NCBI GenBank assembly: GCA_036346355.1 | Contig: CM070572.1 | Location: 34,571,944 to 34,635,943, forward strand | Origin: Rhipidocladum racemiflorum | Lineage: Eukaryota > Streptophyta > Magnoliopsida > Poales > Poaceae | Reading direction: 5' to 3' | DNA length: 64,000 nucleotides | Made by a program: the position numbers and the translations under genes | Shown here: piece after piece, positions 47,101 to 58,824 of the stretch | Numbering within the stretch: position 1 is the first letter of the stretch | Layout of the letters: each line of letters starts with the position of its first letter | Notes under the pieces: model-generated | Databases searched by the model: none | What the model was told of the DNA's origin: nothing | The model's input: the letters and a program-made list of their open reading frames with translations, nothing else

Positions 47101-48773
47101 TCCACGGATCTGGTGAAGCTACGAATACCTAGCTCCACCAACTCCAAGAATTTGGTGGAGCTGGAGCTCTGCCAAACACCCCCTAAAGCGCGGATCATAC
47201 GTACGTGGTATTCTGGTTATTTAAACATTTGAAATAAATTTAGCGTGAAAAGATAAAAATCTCATCCTTTGGATTTAAAAATTTCTTGGTTATTTATTAT
47301 TTTTAAATTATGTTTAATTCAAGTAAGATAGTGTACCTTTATCTCTACTACCAAGTTACATACATACACGCATGCATACAAGGAAGCTGATTAATTTGAT
47401 GACCGTATGCATGCACGTACGTAGCATTTGTTTTTTACCATGTAACGGAGGATGGTGAAATGGGAAGGTGCTGTTTTGCCGCTTGGATTAATTTAAACAT
47501 ACTCATTTATTGGAAGCTTAACATCCTGGTTACGACAGGTCACACATGCATAAGATCAAAAGTAGTCTTAATTTATTGATGGACAGTGAGGATTTAGAGT
47601 CACTCTAAGGAGTAAGACGGCGTACCATAAGAATTGGGTCATGGAAACGAAACATACAAGGAAGCTCGCAGTACATTGATGTTTATATGTATGTAATATT
47701 GAGATAAATGAAGTTGTATATATATATAAATAAACGTAGCTAATCAACGAATTAATGATCTCACAATGTGTGGTAGGTTATCGGCCGGCACGTGGAGCCT
47801 CTGACGGAGGCGCAGGTGGCCGGCGTGTGCGGCGTGCAGCAGTGGGCGACGGTGAGGGAGGAGGCGCTGGACCGCGAGCTGCAGGCGTCTCGCCGCTCCC
47901 TCTCCGACACCGTCTCCTCCGACGCGCTGCTCTCCCCCTACCCGGACATGGCCGGTTACATGGCCCACATGTCCCTCGCCATCGCCAACCTCACCTCCCT
48001 CGAAGCCCTCGTCAGACAAGTAAGCCAGCCTGATTGATTGGTTCTTATTAATTAATGCTCCATCTTGCTTAATTATTTAATTAATTTGCTGGCTAGCTCC
48101 TGATCATCAATAATTGGCGTTAATAATTTGGCATGCATGCGTGACTAGCTAGCTACATGTCATGCATAACAACAATTATATGCATGATATATACATCATG
48201 ATCCTCAGGAGAGCATGCATGCGCGCATTAGTTAGTTGACTGAAAGGTAGGATTTATGCAAGAATGAGACAGGGCTAACTGGCTGTTGCTGTCTCCCTAA
48301 TCCTTAATTATGGTTTTCTCCATTTTTTGTTTCTCTCCCAGCTGGATTAATTTGGTGCGCATGTACTTCCAATAATGATTAAGCAACATTAATTAGGTAT
48401 CCACTAATCATGAATTGAGCATACATGTCTGTTCCCTTTCAGAAGGGCCAGGAGTTTAGCAAGCTAACAATGACTCAAAAACATTTTCAGGCCAGGGTTA
48501 CTTGGGAATCAAACAAACTTTTGTGTAAACAAAAAAAACTGAACTTTTCTGAAGCTCGGAAATTTCTTCGTTGATATTACGCAGGCGGACGCTCTGAGGC
48601 TACAGACGCTGCACAGGCTGCCGCAGATCCTGACAGTGCGGCAGTCCGCCCGGTGCTTCCTCGCCATCGCCGACTACTCCCAGCGCCTCCGCGCGCTTAG
48701 CTCGCTCTGGCTCGCGCGCCCGCGCCAAGACCAGCCCACGCCGCCCGCCACCGCGGGCCAGATCCAGCCATGA
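38195..48773 (+). CDS. TGA-type bZIP/DOG1 transcription factor, TGA9/TGA10-like (10 exons)
   Basis: Exons: 38195-38292, 39047-39141, 39811-39866, 40049-40189, 40324-40476, 41033-41110, 41380-41434, 41590-41861, 47777-48019, 48585-48773. All join in phase to give 459 residues. The N-terminus (MGDRPWQQPHEQASYQQAG, then ASTSSIHGDS and GYDMAELDHLFLYL) is like TGA9/TGA10. The basic region QNREAARKSRLRKK spans exon 5 (about 168-181), and a short zipper (L187, L194, V201) fills exon 6. A DOG1 domain runs from about 227 (FDGEYARWLDEHHKMMSYLR) to 440. Such factors bind TGACG (as-1) sites as dimers in the nucleus and work with NPR1 proteins or CC-type glutaredoxins; TGA9/10 relatives act in anther development. 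Intron 7 has a GC donor, and exon 2 has a CAGCAG acceptor. Exon 7 is the least certain. Confidence 0.9.
40758..40988. mobile_element. Tourist-like MITE in bZIP intron 5, 231 bp
   Basis: Ends GGGTGCGTTTGGTTC and GAACCAAACGCACCC are perfectly inverted. A TTA repeat flanks each side (40755-40757 and 40989-40991). It is related to the copy at 44893. Confidence 0.92.
42054..43053. mobile_element. Non-autonomous hAT element in bZIP intron 8, 1000 bp
   Basis: Ends TAGAGTTGAAAACG and CGTTTTCACTCCTA are inverted with small differences. Flanks GGTTTCAG (42046-42053) and GGTTTTAG (43054-43061) match at seven of eight bases. Both end regions repeat GAAAACGGAAA-like words, and TTTGATATTTTATATAAAGC occurs twice in the middle. 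No transposase domain is recognised. Confidence 0.82.
44010..44269. mobile_element. Stowaway-like MITE in bZIP intron 8, 260 bp
   Basis: Ends CTCCCTCCAGTTTGATAATA and its inverse (TATTATCAAACTGGAGGGAG-like), flanked by TA on both sides (44008-44009 and 44270-44271). This is the Tc1/mariner-linked Stowaway pattern. Confidence 0.9.
44893..45131. mobile_element. Tourist-like MITE in bZIP intron 8, 239 bp
   Basis: Ends GGGTGTGTTTGATTG and CAACCAAATTCACCC, flanked by TAA (44890-44892 and 45132-45134). It is a diverged relative of the copy at 40758. Confidence 0.82.
45135..46952. other. bZIP intron 8, no further element resolved
   Basis: AT-rich intron sequence with many GCATGC and CTAGCTAGC words, common in Oryza non-coding DNA. 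No gene, and no repeat with clear ends, was seen. Confidence 0.5.
46953..47183. mobile_element. Tourist-like MITE in bZIP intron 8, 231 bp
   Basis: Ends GGCCCTGTTTAGCACAGCT and the inverse of AGCTCTGCCAAACACCCCC, flanked by TAA (46950-46952 and 47184-47186). Inside, CCAGCTCCAC words pair with GTGGAGCTGG. Confidence 0.78.
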
Positions 48774-48980
48774 AAAAACCCTACGTACCAATACATAGCA
48801 GATGCAGACTGAAGAAAGGATCAAACTGGAGATCGATCGGTTAACTGATGTCGATCCCTATCAGTTTATTAATACAGTACACAGGCAGGGATAGTTTCAC
48901 GTAGAGGTCATGGTCAGATGTTGATCTGTTTGCTTCTTTGACAAGAGTTGATTAGGAGTCGTTTGTGTCATTGTGTGTGT
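48774..48980. other. 3' flank of bZIP gene
   Basis: Sequence after the TGA stop, probably 3' UTR. No clear poly(A) signal was singled out. Confidence 0.4.
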
Positions 48981-49500
48981 ATATGGAAGCATTTTACGTA
49001 CTTTTGGGAGTACATACTCCTATCTTCCAATATACCACTAAAACAAACGTGTTATATATCTTTATCACTTTCGGTACACTTATAAATACTAAGTATAAGA
49101 TACTTCAATACGACATGGTTAAAAAAATATATGAAATCTTTCATGGAATTCAATTCGAAGTTCATCACTTTTCTAGCCTCGTGTACTGTAAATTTTTGCA
49201 AATTTGATCCCCTTCTAAACGTAATTACAAAATAGCTCCATCCTCAACCACAGAAGCGCCGGAAGGCGTCACCTTCCATGCTCCTCTACTACAGAAGGTC
49301 GCCAGAGACTAGCAACATGCCTTCCACGCTACCTAGCAGCGGTAGCACATGCTCCCGCGCTCGCATGCTCGCATGCCCGCCCTCCTTCTACGCTCTTCAG
49401 GCGTGGCAGAAAACTACGACTTCATATCTTATAATAAGTATTATTAGAGTATGCTTAGAAGGATCAAGAGATATAACAACATCATTTAAGTTGTATATGG
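48981..49500. mobile_element. Fold-back element, family A copy 4, diverged
   Basis: The left part (GGAGTACATACTCC, then CAATATACCACTAAAAC) and the right part near 49425-49490 (TATCTTATAATAAGTATTAT, then ACAACATCATTTAAGT) are the two arms of family A, with about 270 bp of other sequence between them. Confidence 0.55.
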
Positions 49501-49551
49501 AAAATGATATTACATTCTGTATATATACAATGAAAATATTTGGTATGGTAG

Positions 49552-50214
49552 TGTTTGCACCAAAATCCGGCGTATTTGGGAGTTTTGGTAAAATATGGAA
49601 ATAAAAGGCAAATGAAGCAAGAAGAGTCCAGACAAGGCGCGCCACAAGCTGTTTGGAAACAAGAATCGGTTTGGAAGAATAAGTCGATACGGATTCCCTG
49701 CTGTGTCCGAACAAGACTCGGATCGGCTAATGCCGCAAATCTGCCAGAAGGTAGGAGTCCGTTTCAAACACTTTGCTGTATCCAAGACTCGGATCGGTCA
49801 GTGTGTATAAATATAAACCCAGGCTAGTGTAGAAGGGACAACGAACGCACACTCACAATCTCATTTACACTTTTCCAGTTTTTACTTAGTTGCATTGTAA
49901 TCTTTTCTCTGTAAGCCGTCGAGATCAATAAAGAGTTGCGCATCGCCAATTTGTTGTTCTCATCGATTTTTTTCCTCAGGTTTGATCTGTTTTCGTTTGT
50001 TGTGCATCGCCTCATCGACTAATCTAGTTATCACCTTGTCGGCTTCTAGCCGATTGGAGTAAAAGTCGATATTTTCGGATATCGGTTTTAGGATAATCTC
50101 ACAATTTTCATCCTTATCGATTGCAGGTCAAATCGATTAGCACTCTATACAAACCCGTCGTTTGTCTTGTGTGTTTGAGGCGAAAAATCCTACTTCAAGT
50201 TTTTTGCGCAAACA
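49552..50214 (+). repeat. 5' LTR of a truncated Tat-type element, 663 bp
   Basis: Starts TGTTTGCACCAAAATCCGGC and ends TTTTGCGCAAACA. It aligns at both ends and through the 3' half with the LTR at 19423, but is clearly diverged. The same PBS (GGGCACGCCCGGTGGGAC) follows. Confidence 0.85.
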
Positions 50215-50246
50215 TATTTGGGCACGCCCGGTGGGACAAGATCGAC

Positions 50247-50826
50247 ATGGCATCGACTGGAAAGTCCACAGCGACCACCGATGTCAACCCAGAGGCAATA
50301 ATCGCGCCTATGTTGGCCGATTTGACGCCCGAACAACGGAAGGAGATTGAAGATCAGAAAGCCGCACTGGAAGAGATGATGTTGAGATGCTATCAAAAGA
50401 CCCGACGGGGGGGTCACCCAAAAGACTGCGCTCCCAACAATCAATACCATCAGCGGCACCCCCACTGAATCGGTAAGCCGATATATGCCGGTGCAAGCTG
50501 AGTTGTCTAGCATGATTGAACAATCGGTACATCATGCGCTAATCAACCAATCATCGGCTTTAGTCACCACGTTAAAGCAGATGATCGACAATAGCGTTAG
50601 AATGATTGCTCAAGAGTTGGCTGTGTCTGGAGGCCTGCTAGATCCAGTAAAACCTCTCCCATCGTACCCTGTTTATTCGATAGCACAAAACACCGACACG
50701 ATAAAAGCATCGGCTCCAGCCCTATCGGCGATGCCGGTCCAGCCTACTGTGTTAACACCAAATAGCCGATCGGACGGAATTATGCATTACCACGCGCATA
50801 CCGATGCGGCAAAAATTTTCAGTTAA
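50247..50826 (+). pseudogene. Truncated Tat gag N-terminus
   Basis: Starts MASTGKSTATTDVNPEAIIA and continues DLTPEQRKEIEDQKAALEEM, parallel to the gag at 20081. A shift at a run of Gs (50405-50412) moves it to a second frame (MIEQSVHHALINQSSALVTT). Homology ends near 50820, so gag is cut to about a third and no pol or second LTR follows. Confidence 0.85.
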
Positions 50827-52050
50827 TGGTCATGAAGGATCGAGATGGCGATCAGACGGGGGGTGAATGATCCCAAATAAAATTTCCCTCCACTCAAAGT
50901 ACTCCAAGCAATCCCGCAAGAAAACCGGTGCTTGTCAAATTCGCAAAACTCGCAAAAACCGGAGCGACTAGACAACTATGTACATCCCTAGCTTGCATGG
51001 ATGAGAACCATGAATCATGTGAGGGATTTTTAAATCACAATCCTGGTTGTCAAGTGTCCAATGTAAAGATGAATCAATTCAAATACTTCTTTTCTAAAAG
51101 AGATCAAGCCAAATCACAAAAGTTTCTTTTAGAAAAGCAAAAGTAGATTTTTTCAGGAATTGTCCTCACTTGGAGCAGGTGGTTGGTGGACTTATATTCC
51201 TCTAAAATTTTTGAAAATTTTTTAACCTATGATAAGATGAGTCCTAAAACACTCCACCAAAAATCAACTCCAAAAGCCTTGTATAAAAATCAGGAAAAAT
51301 CAAGAACTACAGACAGTCAGGAACTTTGATCAGAAAGTTTGGGGCTCGATTTTCACCTCATAGCTCCCAAATGGTGCAACCAGTAGACTCCAAAAAATTT
51401 TCATAGATGGATATATGAGTCATGCACCTTCTACAACAAGAATCACTCAAAAATAATTTTTATATAGTTTTCTAAAAATCAGAGACTGACTGCTGCGCGA
51501 AGAATAAGTTCAGGACAGATTTGCAATTTTGATAGAAACTTGATCTCTAGTCTATCCTAGGGTGCAAGAAAGATGTAAAACCAAATGAGCACCCTCAAGA
51601 CATCCTTGATCAACAATATTTAGAAGGAGAAGAGGCAAATCCAAATTGCGAGAAAGTAAATTGCGAGAATTTGCATGCGGGAAAGTAAATGCTGTATTTA
51701 AATTGCATAAGTAAAGACATAAAGTAAATACTGAATCTTACTACATGAGGTCATGCCTATTGTAAGGCACATCAACCCTTGCATCCCTGATATACCTTCG
51801 TAGCACGTACAGGTTTAGGATTTTATCGATTTGTAGTTGACTGAATGCTTTGATTATATGTTCGCAAAACAATCCTATCGCAAAGTACATCAATATGATG
51901 ATGATCATGATGATAATAATAATACATTACATTACATAAAGAATAGACATAGGGTAACGTCTTTTAAAGCGACTTATAGTAAATATGAAAGTAATTTAGG
52001 CATTTTGGATTTCAAAATATAATTACCAGTGTGTTCTCACTGTCAACATT
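50827..52050. other. Unclassified sequence after Tat truncation
   Basis: No gene is supported. The text TCAAAAGCCTTGT..AAATCAGGAAAAATC and similar phrases look like retrotransposon or repeat sequence, but no ends or domains are visible. Confidence 0.35.
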
Positions 52051-52462
52051 CATAGCTATACTCCCTGGAAGCTTCGTCGGCTACCAACTTAAATTCGTGT
52101 TGCAATCATGAGAACGATTTTGATTACTTCCCGTGTGTGACCAGATACTGAATAGGATTATCAGGATTATTTCTAATGTGGAAGGCTGTACTCTTGAAGT
52201 AAGATTCCTTATATCCTTTGAACACCGCAGGTGTGTACAACTTGCTCAGTTGCTCTTCAAACTGAAACAATGTTGACCTTGCTAGTTGACTCTGAACACA
52301 TTATTAAATATAGGTTTATGTTTCATACAGGAAAAACCAAGTATCTTATTCTAATCAGTAAAATTTATTATAAAATTAATTAATAGTAAAAAACTCAAAA
52401 AAAATATAGTAGAGAGATCCGAACTGATGAGCCGTACGTTTCCTTCGCTTTTGTGTGCTTCC

Positions 52463-53320
52463 TCAATTGGAAAACCAAATGTATTTGTCTTGCGAATCGA
52501 TGCAATGCATTTTTTTTTCATCCATGAAGGTTCGTTTGACCATCTTATTCATACTCTCACTTCTCTGTGTCGATGTCATCCTACCACAGTATAGTTTGTA
52601 CAGCCTTCTAATATAGTTGACATGTTTGATGCCATAGAAGTTCACCATATCTTCCCGTGCTTTTTTGAATTCAGTAGGCGTTAGTGGATGATTTATTATG
52701 AAAACTAAGCATTCTTTCAATCAGTTGTGCTGCGCGTATAGTGTGTTCAAAATATCTTTATACTTTTTTAAGAATATGCCATCTATAGAGCCTGTGATTC
52801 GTGTCAAGGAAGATGCAAGGTATCATAGCCGCCATGGTGAGATTTTGATATGTTGCTTTTACATTCACAACATATGGTTAATTGTCAAATAATTGATAGT
52901 AAATTTTAAATAGTCGAGATGAACATCACCAGTAAGGATGCAAATGGGATCCTTCCCCTCCATGCAAGTTTTGAACATGATGAAAAGCCACTTGAATGAT
53001 TCGGCCTTCTCATCCCGGAGTATCGCAATGCCGAAGATGGTATTCTGCAGATGATGATTGGAGCCAACGAATATCGCGAGAGGCATGTTGTATACGTTGG
53101 TCTTGTATGTGGTGTCGAACATGACAACATAGCCAAAATCAGTGTACTCAACACGGCAACTTGCATGGCTTAAGAACACGTTTTTTACTAAATTTTGTTC
53201 ATCAACCTGTATGTCGTAGTAGAATTTATCGTTCTCAGCATAGCACTCCTTGAAGAAAGTAATTAGTTTGCTAACAACATCACTCCTATCAGCTCGTGCA
53301 TTAGCTACCTTCCTGTTAAA
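52463..53320 (-). pseudogene. FAR1/MULE-type transposase relic
   Basis: From 53320 downward the minus strand reads FFKECYAENDKFYYDIQVDE, then VVMFDTTYKTNVYNMPLAIF (the DTTY motif holds a catalytic Asp) and FVGSNHHLQNTIFGIAILRD, KAESFKWLFIMFKTCMEG. After a break it continues to MTSTQRSESMNKMVKRTF at about 52520-52580. This is the MULE transposase domain of FAR1/FHY3-related and Jittery-like proteins. The second catalytic block lies in the broken part (52720-52900). No SWIM zinc finger or FAR1 DNA-binding domain is seen. It is a decayed element or host-like relic. Confidence 0.75.
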
Positions 53321-53323
53321 TAA

Positions 53324-53397
53324 AGTAATTTTATAGCATTAGAGCAGTAAATAAATCGATAGTAATTTTATAGCATTAGAGCAGTAAATAAATCGAT
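53324..53397. repeat. Tandem duplication, two 37-bp units
   Basis: AGTAATTTTATAGCATTAGA... at 53324-53360 is repeated exactly at 53361-53397. Confidence 0.92.
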
Positions 53398-54250
53398 AGT
53401 AATATATAAATGGACCAAAATTTGTATAAAAGTTGACCGGATTTGACCGTAATTGACCGGATTTTGATCGGATTGGGTTCTTCACGTCATTTCCCATGTG
53501 GGACAGTCGGTAGATTATAATTTCTGCAAAGTTGAAAAAACCCTAGAAATTTGAAAGTTTAATAGTACCGGGAAACTTCGCCGAGATTTCGGTTTTTTGG
53601 GACGAAATTTCGCTTTTTTTAGTGAAATTTCGGATTTCTCGGTTAAAAAAAAAACCGAATTTGAATTTTGATTTTTAAATTTCATCCGGATTTTGTCCAA
53701 AATTTTCGAATCTCATCAAAATTTCGGATTTCGGCCAGGCCCGAGATGGAGTCCGAAAACAAAATTTGAATCCTTGGTTTATGGGCGTACACTAGCTAGC
53801 AGTTAGTTCTGCAACACAGAGGATTACAGCTCGCACGTAGAATAGGCAGCGTGACGCATAAGATTAGAATAGCACTACCGTGTATGTATGTATGCATACA
53901 TGCAAATACAATAAAAGTGATAAATAAGTATAACACTTTCATTCAAAAGGTGTACTGAAGGTGTGAGTATGTAACTTGGGAAGTACGAAAAAAAGGCTTA
54001 AAAGGTGAACAATCAAGTTACTGTAGTATTGTTGCCATTTAATGGGGTGTTACAAGTTATAAATGTGATCTACAATCATACCCCAACCTCAGGAAAATAG
54101 ATCAATTAATTCAAGTTACAACAATCAACATGTCATTTCTGGCTCTCTTTCTTAAAAAAAGAATGAATCTGTAGTGAGATTGAAGAGTTCAATTGTTGTC
54201 ACGTCCCCGAGCACACAAGAATCACACAAAAACAAAGATGGTTTCCCTGT
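53398..54250. other. Repeat-derived intergenic DNA with a family A half-copy
   Basis: 53410-53780 contains repeated TTGACCG and GAAATTTCGG words, probably a decayed transposon end. 53907-53999 (AAAAGTGATAAATAAGTATA, then GTACTGAAGGTGTGAGTA) is one arm of family A. No gene seen. Confidence 0.45.
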
Positions 54251-54254
54251 GCTG

Positions 54255-56443
54255 CTATAATCTATCAAGGGCGTCAACAATGGCCTTGCGGAACGCATCG
54301 TTGTGGAGGAAAAAAGAGGACACATGACCTCCTGTTACCCACCGGACTTCTGAACCTGGCCATGCCTTCTGAAGCTCCATGACTGAATGTCTGGGAATGT
54401 AACCATCATCCTGAAATAAGAACATTGATTTAGACTAGAGAACCAAGCTCCAGTGGTAGACATTTTATATAAACAAAAGATTTCAATTTCTGAACACTAC
54501 AGAAACGAGCTAATGAGCAAAGAGAGGTTTGGATGATCATTGAATGGAGCAGCCAGGATTATGTTGCAACGCAGACGATGCAGAGAAAAGATATATATGA
54601 TAATTACTGGGTAGAGTGACACTAACCGTTGCACCAACAAAAATGACAGCCTGCGGGTTCTTTGGTACTGGAAATCGAGTGACGTCAGTCAAAGACAGCA
54701 CCGATCGCAACCTGTCTTTTACTTGCTCAATAGTGATTCCAGATTTCTGTGCCGCATCTTCCGTCAAAGAAGTTACATCTCGAGTTAATGCTGCTGCATC
54801 TTCTCTCAATGCATCCCAAGCTGTCGCATACCTGTAGACTCCTTCACAGAAAGGTACCACAGCAGAATGCGGAGCAAGAAATGGTAGTGTGGCAATTGGT
54901 GTAGGATGCAAGGATCCAACCATTGCAGCATGTACACCACCTGTGTTATTAGCAAACAATGCTTGTGAGAAAAATCAACAACGCATTTCAGAAATAGAGA
55001 AATTTTCAACAAGGTTCGGGTAAAGTTTTTAAAATTATGTAAAGGCCATCCTCATTATCATATGGCATTTTTTCTAATGCTAAAAGGACATGTCTTTGAT
55101 CAAACTCATATTCATTATCACCACCCATAAGAAATAATTGTTCTTTCAGAAGACAACAAGCGTAAGAATCTTTGAAAACCAGATTACCATGAGAATGAGA
55201 AGGGTTTGATAAATGGGCCACTACTGGTTCTTTAAGATTTGAAAAACCTTTAGTATTACATACCCATGCTAAGCCCACATATGCCCATCTTGCCATAACC
55301 AGCCTCGCTCTGCAACCAGTACAGGAGACTGCGAGCTTCATCAATAGTGGCTTTTCCTAAGAGTAGCAAGTCACTCACACACTGAAGCTTTGACCCATGC
55401 TGCATGCTAGGACGTCGTTGTCCATAATAGGGGCTGCAATTCATTTCAGATATCAGATCCTCTTCAGTTATTGGGAAAGATCTGGTACCGAAGCATGCGC
55501 CTTCTATACAAGCCTCACCTCTCGAGGACCATAGTTGCAATGTTGTCCTTCAAAAGAGGTCCACCAAGCCGAAGTCTTCTCTCAAATGAATGATCACCAG
55601 TACCTAAAACATTTGGGAAAAGTTTAACTCAATTCATTAAATACAAGTCCCAGATCAAATTTCTTTGAAAGTAGCGATTATTTCGGGTATGAAAAAAAAA
55701 ATTCAGAGTGAACAACTACAGGCAAAACACAGAATATCTTGTTCAGCTTGTCAGTTAAAAATGCATCACAGTATGAAAATAAGAGTTCTAGAACCAGAAA
55801 GATCCATCAACGTTCAACTCAGGTAATTTGAAGATGGAGTAGTTGAGTTTGCTGCATTTTAAAAGTTTATCCTGATTGAGGAAATGAGGGGGCTAAACGT
55901 TGCAGAACTACATAGCCATCAAATAAAATTAATCTAGTGTTGCACCAGTAACATCTAAATTCTAAAGGCATAAAAATCTGAACTCTCGTATTCAAAGAAG
56001 ATTTATTTAAGCTACATAACAGTGATACATCAAGATACAAAATAGAATGGAATTACAAACACTTTACCTGCCAGATGGATCACACACGCAATCTTCTCTG
56101 GTGAAACAGACTTGGGTGTAAGAAAAGCAACTCTTGCATTGTGACTCTCAGGAGGCAACGCGTCAATTAGTTGTTCATCACATGTAGTCCTGAAAACACC
56201 CTCTCGCAGACAAGAATTCTTTGTCTCCCAAATTGTTTTCCATATGGGCTGCACAGCGGTTGGTGGCCAGTTCTGGCAATGTTCCTCAGGGAATAGCTGC
56301 TTCACCATCCTCTCTAACAAATCAAGTTTGGTACCTCCCCATCCTTTTGAGAAAAATGGTGTTCCTAATTTCGTGCGATGAAGGAGAGTCCCATATATGT
56401 GGTCCAATACATAATGTACTAACCCAAGATTAACTGATACCAT
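54255..56443 (-). CDS. Alpha/beta hydrolase, ABHD18/DUF2048 family (5 coding exons)
   Basis: Coding exons: 56443-56068, 55603-55519, 55433-55264, 54940-54627, 54410-54255. All have GT-AG borders and join in phase to 366 residues. The start MVSVNLGLVHYVLDH is the first ATG in frame after an acceptor at about 56461. Motifs: HRTKLGTPFFSKGWGGTKLD near residue 23-45, LAGTGDHSFERRLRLGGPLL around the exon 1-2 joint, and a nucleophile elbow GLSMG at 207-211 (Ser209). DDGYIPRHS (Asp316/317) and GGHVSS (His344) complete a plausible triad. The family is conserved in plants and animals; the substrate is not established. The 5' UTR lies beyond a long intron. Confidence 0.92.
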
Positions 56444-56632
56444 ATTCAATGGATGCCTGAATAATGTTGATTTCTCAGACTTTACTACAAATTACAGTTA
56501 TGGACATGAGAAACGCCTACAACACAAATATTAGCAAAAGTCCAAGTCAGAATACTCTAAGAAATGCAATGTATCAGGAACATTTAACAATTAACAGCAA
56601 AGGAATGGTGTTCAGTGTATCACACACCACAT

Positions 56633-57227
56633 CATTGTTATCAAAGCGACAAGGCGAGGCGAGGCGCCGGCCAAGATCAAGGCGACAAGGCGAGGCGAGG
56701 CGCCAGCCGAGATCAAGGCGACAAGGCGCCTAGGCGAGGATTAAGCGATCAAAAATAGTCTAGTAGTATCAATTTATCACCAATACATATATAACCAATA
56801 TTAGTATATCACCAATATCAGTATATCACCAAAAAAGATCTGGCTCCACCCCTTCTCTTTTCCTCCTTTCTTCCCTTTTCTTTTCTTCCCTTTTTCCTTT
56901 TTCTTTCCCTTTTTCTTCTTTCCATTTTCCTTTCCTTCCTTCCCATTATTTCCCCTGTTTCTCCTGGTGAGCCTCGTTCGGCTCCTCATCTCCCCGTGCC
57001 TCCTCCCCCATCGCCCCCGCGCCTCCTCCCCCGTCGTCCCCGCGCCCCCACACCTCCTCCCCCGTCGCCCCCGCGCCTCCTTCCCCGATGGCGGCACGGC
57101 CGGAGACGAGCGAGACCGTAGTGGCACCGGAGCTAGGCCGCGCGAGGCAAGCGAGCATGGCGAGGCGAGCGGGCATGGCGGGCTTCCTCCGGTGCCGGGA
57201 CGCCTAGGCGACGACTTGATAAGCATG
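56633..57227. mobile_element. hAT-like element in hydrolase 5' UTR intron, 595 bp
   Basis: Ends CATTGTTATCAAAGCGAC and GACGACTTGATAAGCATG are inverted with a few differences. The 8-bp direct repeat CACCACAT is exact on both sides (56625-56632 and 57228-57235). The inside has repeated AAGGCGAGGCGAGGCGCC, a strong CT-rich run (56850-56960) and CCCCGCGCCTCCTCCC repeats. Long frames in it are composition effects. Confidence 0.87.
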
Positions 57228-57235
57228 CACCACAT

Positions 57236-58465
57236 GCTCGCTAATTTGATTAACTTAAAGCAATCATATTACAAAGCAGACTAGCTCACTAGTTTGAAAT
57301 TTTTGGATAGGGCATATCAGCATGGAAGCATTTGACACTTGACAGACACACAACAAGCTGAACTATAAAAGCACTCTTCAAAGTTTGGGCCAACTGCCTA
57401 AAAGCATAGTAGAACTGTGGAAATGACAATGAACAGGCAGGGTTAACACTAAATGCACAGTAAATATCTCTCCAAAGAAGTACCATCAATTACTCTTCAG
57501 GAGCTATTAGTTTGGCAGTATAAAGTCATAAACCATGAGCAGAATTGAGAACCGTGAAAGATGACTTGTGAATTGTGAAATTTGACTAACCACCCCACGT
57601 TTAAGAGCAGGAAACCAATGACAGAATGATGCATTTAATTTTTTTTTTAAAAAAGCATGGCATTGACAGGTAAACTGCAATGGCCAGATCATACACTTAT
57701 GGTGATTCAATCTCCTAGATGTAAAAAGACTACCCCAAGCATAATGTAAAATGGAGTTAACATGAGCGATTGAGTTGAGGTATTTTAAATACCAACAATG
57801 CTTCCTGATGCATATATTGCGCATAAATAATGATAAGATTGCTAAACTTGACAAAAGCGTAACAAGACTGCAGATCTAGGAATTCCGGGAGACAAGAATT
57901 CTAGCGTAGACTTGTGCCCTATGAGTAGAAGCAAACATTCCAGAACAATGCGGCAACATTTCATCAGATACACGGACCACGACGTACATATCCAGCACAA
58001 GTAAAAACTACATCTTTTGCCCAAGGAACGCAGGTAATCGAGGCAGATCTGAAAAAAAAAACTAATTCAGCTCGTCAAAACAAGTACCTCACGGCCCAAA
58101 GCAGGTACCCGATGCGTTCTACCGCGTATAGAACCAATGAGCGCACCCCCCCCCCCCCCCAGTCCAACACAAACTCTGTAAACGCCTCCCCAGCTAAGGA
58201 GGCAACGAAACTACTTGCACACACAACACACCTGCCTAATCCGCGGAGGACGGGACCCGCGACGGAGGCGACGAGACGCCAAGAAACGACGAACCCACCT
58301 TGGAACCCGCCGTAATCCGCGGGAAAACCCCTCCTTAGCGGCGGGGATCGGCGCAGTCCGGGGCAAGATCCACAAACACCGTGAGGGACCGGGCGGACGG
58401 CGAGAGACGCGGAGCCCGCAAGAGAAAGGAGAAGAAGATCCGCGGCAATGTGCCAAAGAATTTAC
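57236..58465 (-). other. Rest of hydrolase 5' UTR intron
   Basis: No gene or element with clear ends. A C-run lies at 58147-58160. CG-rich sequence from 58210 onward is close to the promoter. Confidence 0.4.
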
Positions 58466-58700
58466 CTCGTTGAATCCGCGAGGAAGACGGCACGAGCCGC
58501 ACTGGAACTGGACTGCGGGCTAGCGGGGATTGCTCGACTTGGGATTTGGCTGGGAAGAATGATTGGGACTTGGGATCAGGTCGCCATTGGAAACGGTTTT
58601 GTGTGCGCCCACGGTGAGCCGCGACCGCAGGTGGCCAAACGGGCGGCCGGACACAGCCCGTTTACCGTGCGGCAGTGCTGGCTCACGTATTGGGTCTCGG
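58466..58700 (-). promoter_or_regulatory. Probable 5' UTR exon and promoter of hydrolase gene
   Basis: A good donor (ACGAG then GTAAAT, minus strand) lies at 58466, upstream of the coding-exon acceptor at about 56461. The region to the right is GC-rich with CGGCG words, as grass 5' ends often are. The exon start was not defined. Confidence 0.45.
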
Positions 58701-58824
58701 TCTAAACACAGCTCGGTGGTTTCATAAGCAGTGCTGTGCCGGTAGGGGTCCTCGCGGGGTAATGGGCCATGCCGGGCCAAGACTGGCTGTTCAGGAAATT
58801 TTTTTATTTAATTTTTTTTTTTGA

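Noticed and set aside
53410..53790. Possible hAT end reading inverted CAAGGATTCAAATTTTG
   Set aside because: No matching opposite end or 8-bp duplication could be found.
56801..57235. 144-codon minus-strand frame rich in Lys/Gly/Arg
   Set aside because: It is the CT-rich and CCTCC-repeat interior of the hAT element in the hydrolase leader intron.
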